Shown here piece by piece: positions 1 through 5,660 of a stretch of 7,135 nt of DNA. The stretch is from assembly GCA_900319655.1 (NCBI GenBank), contig ONPH01000064.1, positions 1 to 7,135 on the forward strand, given 5' to 3'. Below the pieces are notes generated by a model. That model was not told the origin of the DNA, searched no databases, and worked only from the letters and a program-made list of their open reading frames with translations. The translations under genes were made by a program, and so were the position numbers. The stretch's first letter is position 1; every line of letters starts with the position of its first letter. This DNA is from an uncultured Eubacteriales bacterium (GTDB taxonomy: Bacteria; Bacillota; Clostridia; Oscillospirales; Acutalibacteraceae).

Positions 1-908
1 TAAACCAGCGGATTGTAGCCCTTGCTCTCGAGCAGAGAAACCGTCAAAAAGTCGCCCTTTGACTTGCTCATTTTGCCCCTCGCGTCGTTGAGGTGGAGCA
101 CGTGGAACCAGTATTTGCACCACTTGTGACCGATAAACGCCTCGCTCTGCGCGATTTCGTTTGTGTGGTGGGGAAAGGCGTTGTCAATTCCGCCGCAGTG
201 AATGTCAAGATACTCGCCGTTGTGCTTGTAGCTGATTGACGAGCACTCAATGTGCCAGCCGGGATAGCCGTAGCCCCACGGACTTTCCCATTTAAGCTCC
301 TGGTCGTCGAACTTCGACTTGGTAAACCAGAGCACAAAGTCGGTTTTATTGCGCTTGTTTGTATCTTCCTCAACGCTGTCGCGAACGCCTACAGCCAAGT
401 CGTCCTCGTTCATATTGCCGAAAACGTAGTATTCGTCGAGCTTTGAGGTGTCAAAGTAAACGTTTCCGCCTGCAACATAGGCGTAGCCCTTGTCGAGCAG
501 GGTGGAAACCATATTGATAAACTCGTCAATGCAGTTTGTGGCAGGCTCTACCACGTCGGGAGTTTTGATATTGAGCTTTGCGCAGTCCGAGAAGAATGCG
601 TCGGTGTAGAACTTCGCGATTTCCAGCACGCTTTTGTGCTCGCGCTTTGCGCCTGCGAGCATTTTGTCCTCGCCGGTGTCGGCGTCGCTCGAAAGATGTC
701 CGACGTCGGTGATATTCATAACGCGCTTAACGTTGTAGCCCGAAAAACGGAGATACTTTTCAAGCACGTCCTCCATAATATACGTGCGCAGGTTGCCGAT
801 GTGCGCGTAGTGGTACACGGTCGGACCGCAGGTGTACATATTTACAATCTTATCTGAATAGGGTACAAATTCCTGCTTTGTCTGTCCCAAAGAGTTATAT
901 AACTGCAT
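1..908 (-). CDS. cysS: Cysteine--tRNA ligase, N-terminal two thirds (3' end outside window)
   Basis: Cytoplasmic class I aminoacyl-tRNA synthetase that activates cysteine with ATP and charges tRNA-Cys. About 302 codons are read from ATG at 908 to the window edge with no stop; the family usually has about 460-500 residues, so the C-terminal anticodon-binding part is missing. Visible: the HIGH-type signature as HIGN at residues 36-39, after CGPTVY; the KMSKS loop at 279-283; and the zinc site that selects cysteine, C27, C222, H247 and E251, whose spacing matches the E. coli enzyme. HIGN instead of HIGH is common in Firmicutes. The start is fixed by an AAGGAG site eight bases upstream. It follows cysE after 42 bases, so cysteine synthesis and charging are probably cotranscribed. 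Identification is secure. Confidence 0.97.
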   Translation of the reverse strand, partial: MQLYNSLGQTKQEFVPYSDKIVNMYTCGPTVYHYAHIGNLRTYIMEDVLEKYLRFSGYNVKRVMNITDVGHLSSDADTGEDKMLAGAKREHKSVLEIAKFYTDAFFSDCAKLNIKTPDVVEPATNCIDEFINMVSTLLDKGYAYVAGGNVYFDTSKLDEYYVFGNMNEDDLAVGVRDSVEEDTNKRNKTDFVLWFTKSKFDDQELKWESPWGYGYPGWHIECSSISYKHNGEYLDIHCGGIDNAFPHHTNEIAQSEAFIGHKWCKYWFHVLHLNDARGKMSKSKGDFLTVSLLESKGYNPLV

Positions 909-915
909 TTTGTTT

Positions 916-922
916 ACTCCTT
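916..922 (-). promoter_or_regulatory. Ribosome binding site of cysS
   Basis: On the minus strand AAGGAGT lies eight bases before the ATG at 908. It is a strong Shine-Dalgarno match and fixes the cysS start. It sits directly after the CAATTAT tandem array. Confidence 0.8.
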
Positions 923-928
923 AATTTT

Positions 929-949
929 CAATTATCAATTATCAATTAT
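929..949. repeat. Tandem heptamer array (CAATTAT x3) between cysE and cysS
   Basis: Three perfect head-to-tail copies of CAATTAT on the plus strand fill half of the 42-base spacer, starting right after the cysE stop codon and ending 20 bases before the cysS start. The period is seven bases, as in the GAGTTWA arrays in front of cysE, pgsA and recA, but the unit differs. The units share an ARTTA-like core, so a distant relationship is possible but unproven. Confidence 0.8.
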
Positions 950-950
950 C

Positions 951-1637
951 TTAAAGGCTTGCGCTGTCAAACGAGCTTTCAGCCGGATTTGAACGTCTTG
1001 CGGACTCGGCGCGGAGTTTTTCAAGCTCCGCGGTAAGCTCGCTAAGCTTGTGCTCCAATACTCCCAAATCCTGAGCGACAGGGTCGGAAACGTGAATTTG
1101 GTCGAGGTTTTCGTGCCTGATACCGTTTAGCTTGACAATTCTTGCCGGAACGCCTACCGCGGTGGCGTTCGGCGGAACCTCGCGCAGAACAACCGCGCCT
1201 GCGGCAATTCGCGCGTTATCGCCAACGGTGAACGGTCCGAGCACCTTCGCGCCCGAGCCGACAAGCACATTGTTGCCGAGAGTCGGGTGGCGTTTGCCGG
1301 TTTCCTTACCCGTACCGCCGAGGGTTACGTTCTGGTAGATTGTGCAGTTGTCGCCGATAACCGTGGTTTCACCGATGACAACGCCCATTCCGTGGTCGAT
1401 AAACAAACCCTTGCCGATTTTTGCGCCCGGGTGAATTTCGATACCCGTTTTGTGGCGGCTTCGCTGGGAAATCCAGCGGGCTATGAACTTGTGATTATGA
1501 TTAAAAAACCAGTGTGCGCGGCGGTGACGGCGGACTGCCTTAAAGCCCGAGTAGAGGAAGAAAACCTCTGCCTTGCTCCGTGCGGCAGGGTCGCGGTCCA
1601 AAACCGCCTGAATATCTGATTTTAATACTTCGAACAA
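951..1637 (-). CDS. cysE: Serine O-acetyltransferase
   Basis: Transfers acetyl from acetyl-CoA to L-serine, giving O-acetylserine, the acceptor for sulfide in cysteine synthesis. It is cytoplasmic; the family forms trimers or trimer pairs. The 228-residue protein has the N-terminal helical SAT domain (DRDPAARS at 14-21), then a left-handed beta-helix of hexapeptide repeats at about 62-170. Catalytic residues are visible as D81-H82 in FIDHG and H117 in KRHPTLG. The tail after about 185 is charged and heptad-like (LGVLEHKLSELTAELEKL), probably a short coiled coil. The start is a TTG at 1637, chosen because homologues begin with a similar MF-x-DI-AV-DRDPAARS N-terminus and because GGTGAT lies three bases upstream. 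It sits between pgsA and cysS. Related Firmicutes also pair cysE with cysS, but the 69-base leader here is too short for the T-box known from Bacillus. Confidence 0.96.
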   Translation of the reverse strand: MFEVLKSDIQAVLDRDPAARSKAEVFFLYSGFKAVRRHRRAHWFFNHNHKFIARWISQRSRHKTGIEIHPGAKIGKGLFIDHGMGVVIGETTVIGDNCTIYQNVTLGGTGKETGKRHPTLGNNVLVGSGAKVLGPFTVGDNARIAAGAVVLREVPPNATAVGVPARIVKLNGIRHENLDQIHVSDPVAQDLGVLEHKLSELTAELEKLRAESARRSNPAESSFDSASL

Positions 1638-1640
1638 AAA

Positions 1641-1649
1641 ATCACCCTT
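1641..1649 (-). promoter_or_regulatory. Ribosome binding site supporting the TTG start of cysE
   Basis: The minus strand reads AAGGGTGAT, ending three bases before the TTG start at 1637. GGTGAT matches the part of the 16S complement that follows AGGAGG, so the short gap still gives normal positioning. No in-frame ATG or GTG nearby fits the conserved N-terminus better. Confidence 0.6.
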
Positions 1650-1656
1650 ACAGTCA

Positions 1657-1677
1657 GAGTTTAGAGTTTAGAGTTTA
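1657..1677. repeat. Tandem heptamer array (GAGTTTA x3) upstream of cysE
   Basis: Three perfect head-to-tail copies of GAGTTTA on the plus strand (TAAACTC on the coding strand), ending 19 bases before the cysE start. The left arm of a perfect AT-rich palindrome (1673-1694) begins inside the last copy. The same unit occurs twice in the recA leader, in the same orientation relative to the gene. Confidence 0.85.
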
Positions 1678-1694
1678 ATTATGAATAATTAAAC
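1673..1694. repeat. Perfect AT-rich palindrome between pgsA and cysE
   Basis: GTTTAATTAT, then GA, then ATAATTAAAC: ten-base arms that are exact reverse complements around a two-base centre. It lies 13 bases after the pgsA stop and is fused to the GAGTTTA array. As RNA it would form a weak stem with few G-C pairs. There is no following T run on the minus strand, so I do not call it a terminator. It could be an end of a degenerate repeat element or a protein-binding palindrome. Confidence 0.7.
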
Positions 1695-1706
1695 AATCAT
1701 TCGGCT

Positions 1707-2288
1707 TTATGTTTCCGAGATAAAATGGAAGTTCTGTTTTACGTAAATTACGCCCGAGATAATCGCGAAAAATGTGGAAATCCAAATGAGAACCTCTCCG
1801 ATAATAAAGAAAATCAGGCTTAAATCTTCGGCGACAACTCCGCCCGAAAGCTTGATTATATCGCATACCGACTGCAAAACCATAATGATAATCAGCGCGG
1901 TCATCTGCGTTACGGTCTTTACCTTGCCCCATATGTTGGCGGCGATAACCTTGCCCTTGGTCGAGGCGATAAGCCTGATTGATGTGACAGAAAACTCCCT
2001 GAGCAGCACAATTATAACCGCCACGCAGTCGCAAAGTCCGTTTTGAACCAGGCAGAGCATTGCCGCCAGCACCAAAATTTTATCAGCGAGAGGGTCGGCA
2101 AATTTTCCGAAGTCCGTGATAAGACCGCGCTTGCGCGCGATTTTTCCGTCGAGCATATCGGTTATTGAAGCGGCTGAGAAAAGTATCAGCGCCGCTAAAT
2201 TGTGAAGCGGAAACGGAATAAGCATTGCCGCTACGAACAGCGGAACAAGCAAAATCCTTCCTACAGTGAGTTTGTTTGGTAGGTTCAT
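1707..2288 (-). CDS. pgsA: CDP-diacylglycerol--glycerol-3-phosphate 3-phosphatidyltransferase
   Basis: Integral membrane enzyme that makes phosphatidylglycerophosphate from CDP-diacylglycerol and glycerol-3-phosphate, the committed step to phosphatidylglycerol and cardiolipin. The 193-residue length is typical. The complete CDP-alcohol phosphotransferase motif is present: D44-x2-D47-G48-x2-A51-R52-x8-G61-x3-D65-x3-D69, including all four metal-binding aspartates. The N-terminus MNLPNKLTVGR is the usual PgsA start. Hydrophobic stretches at about 12-40, 70-97, 126-146 and 155-183 fit a multi-pass protein. The ATG at 2288 has GAGG five bases upstream. It follows rimO after 98 bases, a pairing common in Firmicutes, where cinA often lies next to pgsA; cinA is absent from this window. 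The motif is shared by other CDP-alcohol transferases, but N-terminus, length and context favour PgsA. Confidence 0.95.
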   Translation of the reverse strand: MNLPNKLTVGRILLVPLFVAAMLIPFPLHNLAALILFSAASITDMLDGKIARKRGLITDFGKFADPLADKILVLAAMLCLVQNGLCDCVAVIIVLLREFSVTSIRLIASTKGKVIAANIWGKVKTVTQMTALIIIMVLQSVCDIIKLSGGVVAEDLSLIFFIIGEVLIWISTFFAIISGVIYVKQNFHFISET

Positions 2289-2302
2289 AAGTACCTCTTT
2301 TG

Positions 2303-2337
2303 GAGTTAAGAGTTAAGAGTTGAGAGTTAAGAGTTAA
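2303..2337. repeat. Tandem heptamer array (GAGTTRA x5) upstream of pgsA
   Basis: Five head-to-tail seven-base units on the plus strand: GAGTTAA, GAGTTAA, GAGTTGA, GAGTTAA, GAGTTAA. Only the middle one has a substitution. The array ends 14 bases before the pgsA start, directly upstream of its GAGG site. On the mRNA, the CUCUU made at unit junctions could pair with AAGAG of the pgsA RBS, which would be one possible effect on translation; this is inference. Confidence 0.88.
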
Positions 2338-2386
2338 GTTGGAAATAATACCGTCTGTTATATTAAATCAATATGGTTATTACTCT

Positions 2387-3721
2387 TTAATTCTCTATCA
2401 TTTCTCCGACCGGGTCAATGCCCATTGTGTCGGTTATTTTTACGTTTACAAAGCTGCCGATGCTTGGCTTTTTGCCGCCGGTTGTGAAGAACACGCAGCC
2501 GTCAACCTCGGGAGCGTCGGCGTAGGTTCTGCCGTACCAGCACTCGGCTATGCGGTCAAAGCCCTCGACAAGCACCTCGGCGGTTGTGCCGACGAGCTTT
2601 TCGCAGCGGCGCGTCATAATAAGCTGCTGCTGTTCCATAATTATATCGGCGCGGTTCTGCTTTGTTTCCCCGTCAAGCTGATTTGGGAACGCTGCGGCAG
2701 GGGTGTCCTCCTCCTGAGAGTAGGGGAAACAGCCGAGCCTGTCAAATTCAATCTCCTTCGCGAACTCGCAGAGCTCCTCAAACTGCTCCTCTGTTTCTCC
2801 GGGGAAGCCTGAGATAAAGGTTGTGCGGAGCACAACGTTCGGAATTCTGTCACGGATTTTATTAAGCAGAGCGGTTAAGCTCTCGCGTGAGCCGCGGCGG
2901 TTCATACTTTTAAGAATTTCCGCGTTGCAGTGCTGAAGCGGCAAATCTATGTATTTTACAATCTTTTCTTCATTCGCCATTACATCAATCAGCTCGTCGG
3001 TAACGCGCTCGGGGTAGCAGTAGAGCACCCTTATCCAGCGCAGCTTTTTAATCTTGCAGAGCTCCTTTAACAGCTTGGCAAGGTATGGCTTGCCGAACAA
3101 ATCCTCGCCGTAGCGCGTGGTGTCCTGAGCGATAACATTTAGCTCGCGAACACCTTTTTCGGCAAGCTGTTTTGCTTCTTCAATGACGTTTTCGGGCTCT
3201 CTGCTTCTGAAACCGCCCCTGATGAGCGGAATCGCGCAGTAGGTACAGCGGTTGTCGCAGCCCTCGGCAATTTTCAGATAAGCGGTGTAGGGGGGAGTGG
3301 ACTGAATTCTTCCGCCCTCAAGCGGCAGCTCAAGCTTGCTTGGGAAAAGCTCGGTTTTATTGCCGCCCAGCGCGTCGAGCACGATATCGGCAATTTTTGA
3401 ATTTGCGCCGATACCCACGGCGGCGTCAACCTCGTAGAGCTGCTTGGTAATCTCGTTTTGGTACCTTTCGGCAAGGCAGCCCGTAACGATAATCGCCTTG
3501 ATTTTGCCTTCGCGCTTTAGCTTTCCGAGCTCGATAATCTCGTCAATGCTCTCCTGCTTGGCGCTTTCGATAAAGCCGCAGGTGTTGACGATTACCGCAT
3601 CAGCCTTGGCAGGGTCGTCTACAAGCTCAAAGCCCTTTTGCTTTAGGCTGAAAAGCAGCATTTCGGCGTCTACCTGGTTTTTAGCGCAGCCGAGCGACAC
3701 AATTCCTGCCTTATAATTCAT
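2387..3721 (-). CDS. rimO: Ribosomal protein S12 methylthiotransferase
   Basis: Radical-SAM enzyme that adds a methylthio group to a conserved aspartate of ribosomal protein S12 in the decoding centre. The 444 residues follow the family order. An N-terminal MTTase domain begins VSLGCAKNQVD and carries the cluster ligands C12, C48 and C82. The radical-SAM domain has the CxxxCxxC motif C155-C159-C162 (EGCDNRCTYCAIP). A C-terminal TRAM domain spans about 375-440. The LGCAKNxVD and CAIPxIRG signatures and the length favour RimO over the tRNA enzyme MiaB. The ATG at 3721 has AAAGGA about ten bases upstream. It lies 28 bases after recX and upstream of pgsA. Linkage of rimO, pgsA and recA is common in Firmicutes, although here recA and recX precede rimO. 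No key residue is missing. Confidence 0.97.
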   Translation of the reverse strand: MNYKAGIVSLGCAKNQVDAEMLLFSLKQKGFELVDDPAKADAVIVNTCGFIESAKQESIDEIIELGKLKREGKIKAIIVTGCLAERYQNEITKQLYEVDAAVGIGANSKIADIVLDALGGNKTELFPSKLELPLEGGRIQSTPPYTAYLKIAEGCDNRCTYCAIPLIRGGFRSREPENVIEEAKQLAEKGVRELNVIAQDTTRYGEDLFGKPYLAKLLKELCKIKKLRWIRVLYCYPERVTDELIDVMANEEKIVKYIDLPLQHCNAEILKSMNRRGSRESLTALLNKIRDRIPNVVLRTTFISGFPGETEEQFEELCEFAKEIEFDRLGCFPYSQEEDTPAAAFPNQLDGETKQNRADIIMEQQQLIMTRRCEKLVGTTAEVLVEGFDRIAECWYGRTYADAPEVDGCVFFTTGGKKPSIGSFVNVKITDTMGIDPVGEMIEN

Positions 3722-3749
3722 ATGCGTTCAGTCCTTTATTTATTAGATA

Positions 3750-4358
3750 TTAGTCAAAATCGCCGCTCATGCTTTCAATCGCCTGCTTAATGTCATCCCA
3801 GCCGAAGCCTTTTCTTTGCAGGGCGGCAACGGCGCGGCGCCTGACCTTTTCATCTTCAATATTTCTGTATTTTTTACTTATAAATTCAATAATCTGAGTT
3901 TGCGCGTCGTATTCGAGGTCACTCAGCACCTGTTCAGCGGTGATGTTGTCAATGCCCTTGCGGCGCAGCTCAAGCTCCGCGGCTCTCAGCGACATTTTTT
4001 TGCCGTAGACCAGCTTTCGGGCGTATGCCTTGGCAAACTCGCCGTCGTTAATCAAGCCGAGCTCCTGCATACGGTCAACCGCCTTTTGAGCGCTGTCCTC
4101 GTCAAAATCGCGCCTGAGCTTGTCAAAAAGCTCCTTTTTGGAGTGGCTTCTGTACGAAATCAGCCACAGCGCCTTGTCCTTTGCGCGGCGTTCGTTGCTC
4201 TTTTCGATAATCTCCCCTAGCTCGTCGTCGTCAATCTCTCTGCCGACGTCAAAGCGGTTTTCAATCAACGTCTGAGCGTCAAGGTTCATCACGTACTCGC
4301 CGTCAATAAACAGCGCGCACATCTGCCTGCGGCGCGGCTCAATCGCGGTGATAGTCAT
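3750..4358 (-). CDS. recX: RecX regulatory protein of RecA
   Basis: Small helical protein that binds RecA filaments and modulates, usually inhibits, strand exchange and the coprotease activity. The 202-residue length is typical of Firmicute RecX. It has the family's positively charged three-helix repeats: KDKALWLISYRSHSKKEL with the downstream FDEDSAQKAVDRMQELGLINDGEFAKAYARKL type pattern, then RAAELELRRKGI, and a final repeat with VRRRAVAALQRKGFGWDDI near the C-terminus. There are no enzymatic residues. Its ATG shares one base with the recA stop (TAATG at 4356-4360) and has no clear RBS, so translation is probably coupled to recA, which would keep RecX below RecA. No separate promoter is seen. 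Confidence 0.94.
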   Translation of the reverse strand: MTITAIEPRRRQMCALFIDGEYVMNLDAQTLIENRFDVGREIDDDELGEIIEKSNERRAKDKALWLISYRSHSKKELFDKLRRDFDEDSAQKAVDRMQELGLINDGEFAKAYARKLVYGKKMSLRAAELELRRKGIDNITAEQVLSDLEYDAQTQIIEFISKKYRNIEDEKVRRRAVAALQRKGFGWDDIKQAIESMSGDFD

Positions 4359-5455
4359 TATTCAGCCAAAATGTCGATGTTTGCGCTCTTTTTATCGGCA
4401 GCCGGAGCAGGCTCCTCAACCTTGCTTACCGTAGCCTTTTTTGCTGACTTGGGCTTTGTGGAAGCGTAGAGCTTGTCGATGTTCTCCCAGAGCTTTGTCT
4501 CGATTTCCTTGTACAGCTCGGGATCGTTTTTGAGCAGCTCCTTAACTCTGTCGCGTCCCTGACCGAGACGGTTTCCGTTGTAGCTGAACCACGCGCCTGC
4601 CTTCTGAATAACCTCAGCCTGAACGCCGAGGTCAATCAGCTCGCCTTCGCGCGAGATACCCTCGCCGTACATAATGTCGAACTCAGCCGTCTTGAACGGC
4701 GGAGCGATTTTATTTTTAACAACCTTACACTTGGTGTGGTTGCCGATGATTTCTCCGTTAACCTTAAGCGCCTCAGCCTTGCGGATATCTATTCTAACAG
4801 AGCTGTAGAACTTAAGCGCACGTCCGCCGGTGGTAACCTCGGGGTTGCCGTAGATTACGCCGACCTTTTCGCGGAGCTGGTTGATGAAGATTGCGACGCA
4901 GTTTGATTTGCTGATAGCGCCTGCGAGCTTTCTTAAAGCCTGCGACATAAGGCGCGCGTGCAGACCAACGTGGCTGTCGCCCATTTCGCCCTCAATCTCA
5001 GCCTTGGGAACAAGCGCGGCTACCGAGTCGATTACAATAACGTCGATCGCGCCTGAGCGGATGAGCGCCTCGGCAATTTCGAGCGCGTCCTCGCCGGTGT
5101 CGGGCTGTGAAACGAGCAGAGAATCAACGTCAACGCCGAGCGCTTCGGCATATACAGGATCGAGCGCGTGCTCAACGTCGATAAACGCCGCGTTGCCGCC
5201 GAGCTTTTGACCTTCGGCAATACAGGTGAGCGAAAGCGTGGTTTTACCCGAGGACTCCGGACCGTAAATCTCGATAATTCTGCCCCTGGGAAGTCCGCCG
5301 ATTCCGAGCGCTACGTCGAGCGAAAGCGAACCGGTTGAGATGTGCTCAACCTCCATATGCTTATTCTCTCCAAGGCGCATAACAGCGCCCTTTCCGAATT
5401 GTTTTTCAAGCTGAGAAATCGCTGTTTCCAGCGCCTTGTTTCTGTCTACTGCCAT
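4358..5455 (-). CDS. recA: Recombinase RecA
   Basis: DNA-dependent ATPase that forms filaments on single-stranded DNA, pairs homologous strands and triggers LexA self-cleavage in the SOS response. Numbered from the ATG at 5455 (365 residues): Walker A GPESSGKT at 65-72, the catalytic glutamate in DVEHALDP at about 95, Walker B VIVID at 139-143, loop L1 around [10 protein letters not shown], and loop L2 around [14 protein letters not shown]. The C-terminal domain and charged tail end in DILAE. No intein is present. An in-frame ATG at 5461 would add MK, but GGAGG is only three bases from it and nine bases from 5455, so 5455 is preferred. It is the first gene of a unit with its own promoter and continues into recX by a TAATG overlap. 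Identification is secure; only the exact start is slightly open. Confidence 0.97.
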   Translation of the reverse strand: MAVDRNKALETAISQLEKQFGKGAVMRLGENKHMEVEHISTGSLSLDVALGIGGLPRGRIIEIYGPESSGKTTLSLTCIAEGQKLGGNAAFIDVEHALDPVYAEALGVDVDSLLVSQPDTGEDALEIAEALIRSGAIDVIVIDSVAALVPKAEIEGEMGDSHVGLHARLMSQALRKLAGAISKSNCVAIFINQLREKVGVIYGNPEVTTGGRALKFYSSVRIDIRKAEALKVNGEIIGNHTKCKVVKNKIAPPFKTAEFDIMYGEGISREGELIDLGVQAEVIQKAGAWFSYNGNRLGQGRDRVKELLKNDPELYKEIETKLWENIDKLYASTKPKSAKKATVSKVEEPAPAADKKSANIDILAE

Positions 5456-5464
5456 TTTCATATA

Positions 5465-5469
5465 CCTCC
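5465..5469 (-). promoter_or_regulatory. Ribosome binding site of recA, deciding its start
   Basis: GGAGG on the minus strand. It lies nine bases from the ATG at 5455 and three bases from the ATG at 5461. The first spacing is normal and the second too tight, so initiation at 5455 (MAVDRNK) is favoured. Confidence 0.8.
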
Positions 5470-5478
5470 GTTTTTTGA

Positions 5479-5506
5479 GAGTTAAGAGTTGAGAGTTTAG
5501 AGTTTA
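5479..5506. repeat. Tandem heptamer array (GAGTTDA x4) in the recA leader
   Basis: Four head-to-tail seven-base units on the plus strand: GAGTTAA, GAGTTGA, GAGTTTA, GAGTTTA. The array lies between the predicted transcription start and the RBS, so it would be transcribed into the recA leader. It mixes the unit types of the pgsA array (TAA, TGA) and the cysE array (TTA). The coding strand shares ATTAAACTCTAAACTCT with the cysE leader. Confidence 0.87.
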
Positions 5507-5509
5507 ATG

Positions 5510-5526
5510 ATTTTCTTTCAGAAAAT
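5510..5526. repeat. Small inverted repeat in the recA leader
   Basis: ATTTTCT, then TTC, then AGAAAAT: seven-base arms that are exact reverse complements around three bases. In the transcript it would be a weak A/U-rich hairpin just upstream of the heptamer array. It has no GC stem and no U tract, so it is not called a terminator. A chance origin is quite possible. Confidence 0.45.
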
Positions 5527-5556
5527 GCGATTGTAAACCCAAAACTTCCAAGAGTA

Positions 5557-5585
5557 ATTATAAATCATACCAATCCAAATTTCAA
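5557..5585 (-). promoter_or_regulatory. Sigma-A type promoter of recA
   Basis: On the minus strand a -35 element TTGAAA (5580-5585, one mismatch to TTGACA) and a perfect -10 TATAAT (5557-5562) are separated by exactly 17 bases. Transcription would start near 5550 and give a leader of roughly 90-95 bases to the recA start. An overlapping TGGTATGAT, which looks like an extended -10, starts a few bases upstream. It lies after the prmC terminator, so it should drive recA, recX and probably the genes that follow. Confidence 0.8.
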
Positions 5586-5605
5586 TGGCTTGGGGGCAAA
5601 AACTT

Positions 5606-5619
5606 CGAACAAATTTTCT
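5606..5619. promoter_or_regulatory. Possible LexA (SOS) operator upstream of recA
   Basis: The plus strand reads CGAAC, AAAT, TTTCT. Against the Firmicute LexA/DinR consensus CGAACRNRYGTTYC it matches 12 of 14 positions; in the core GAAC-N4-GTTC only the G is changed. A LexA site at recA is expected in this group. The weak point is location: about 20 bases upstream of the -35 element, not overlapping the promoter. A chance match in AT-rich sequence cannot be excluded. Confidence 0.35.
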
Positions 5620-5660
5620 AAAACCCTTGCATCGTACCGAAAATTGTACAATGCTCAGGG
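5620..5660 (-). terminator. Intrinsic terminator overlapping the end of prmC
   Basis: On the minus strand the left arm (5646-5660, beginning CCCTGAGCAT) pairs with the right arm (5624-5637, GTACGATGCAAGGG). There are nine continuous pairs including one G-U, a small internal loop, then four more pairs. The loop is eight bases and the stem is followed by TTTT. The prmC stop codon TGA lies inside the left arm. The T run is short, so termination may be partial, but position at the gene end and before the recA promoter supports it. Confidence 0.65.

Noticed and set aside
1132..1619. Plus-strand open frames inside cysE (1132-1338 and 1287-1619)
   Set aside because: They lie antisense to a well-conserved gene, have no RBS of note and encode no recognisable protein; similar antisense frames occur under rimO, recX, recA and cysS.
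1638..1706. T-box riboswitch upstream of cysE, as in the Bacillus gltX-cysE-cysS region
   Set aside because: The spacer is 69 bases, far shorter than a T-box leader, and no T-box core sequence or terminator hairpin is seen.
1675..2034. Second minus-strand frame of 119 codons overlapping pgsA
   Set aside because: It is frame-shifted within pgsA, which has the complete CDP-alcohol phosphotransferase motif; the translation is low-complexity and unlike any family I know.
2345..2371. Possible promoter for pgsA: TTGATT and TATTAT on the minus strand
   Set aside because: The spacer is only 15 bases and the -35 matches 4 of 6 positions. In such AT-rich sequence this is expected by chance.
2343..2382. 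Bulged inverted repeat (AATAATACC with GGTTATT, inner ATATT/AATAT) after the rimO stop, as a terminator
   Set aside because: The stem is short, almost all A-T and interrupted by uneven loops, and no T run follows on the minus strand.
3444..3716. Plus-strand frame of 90 codons antisense to the start of rimO
   Set aside because: It is the mirror of the conserved MTTase domain, with no independent support for coding.
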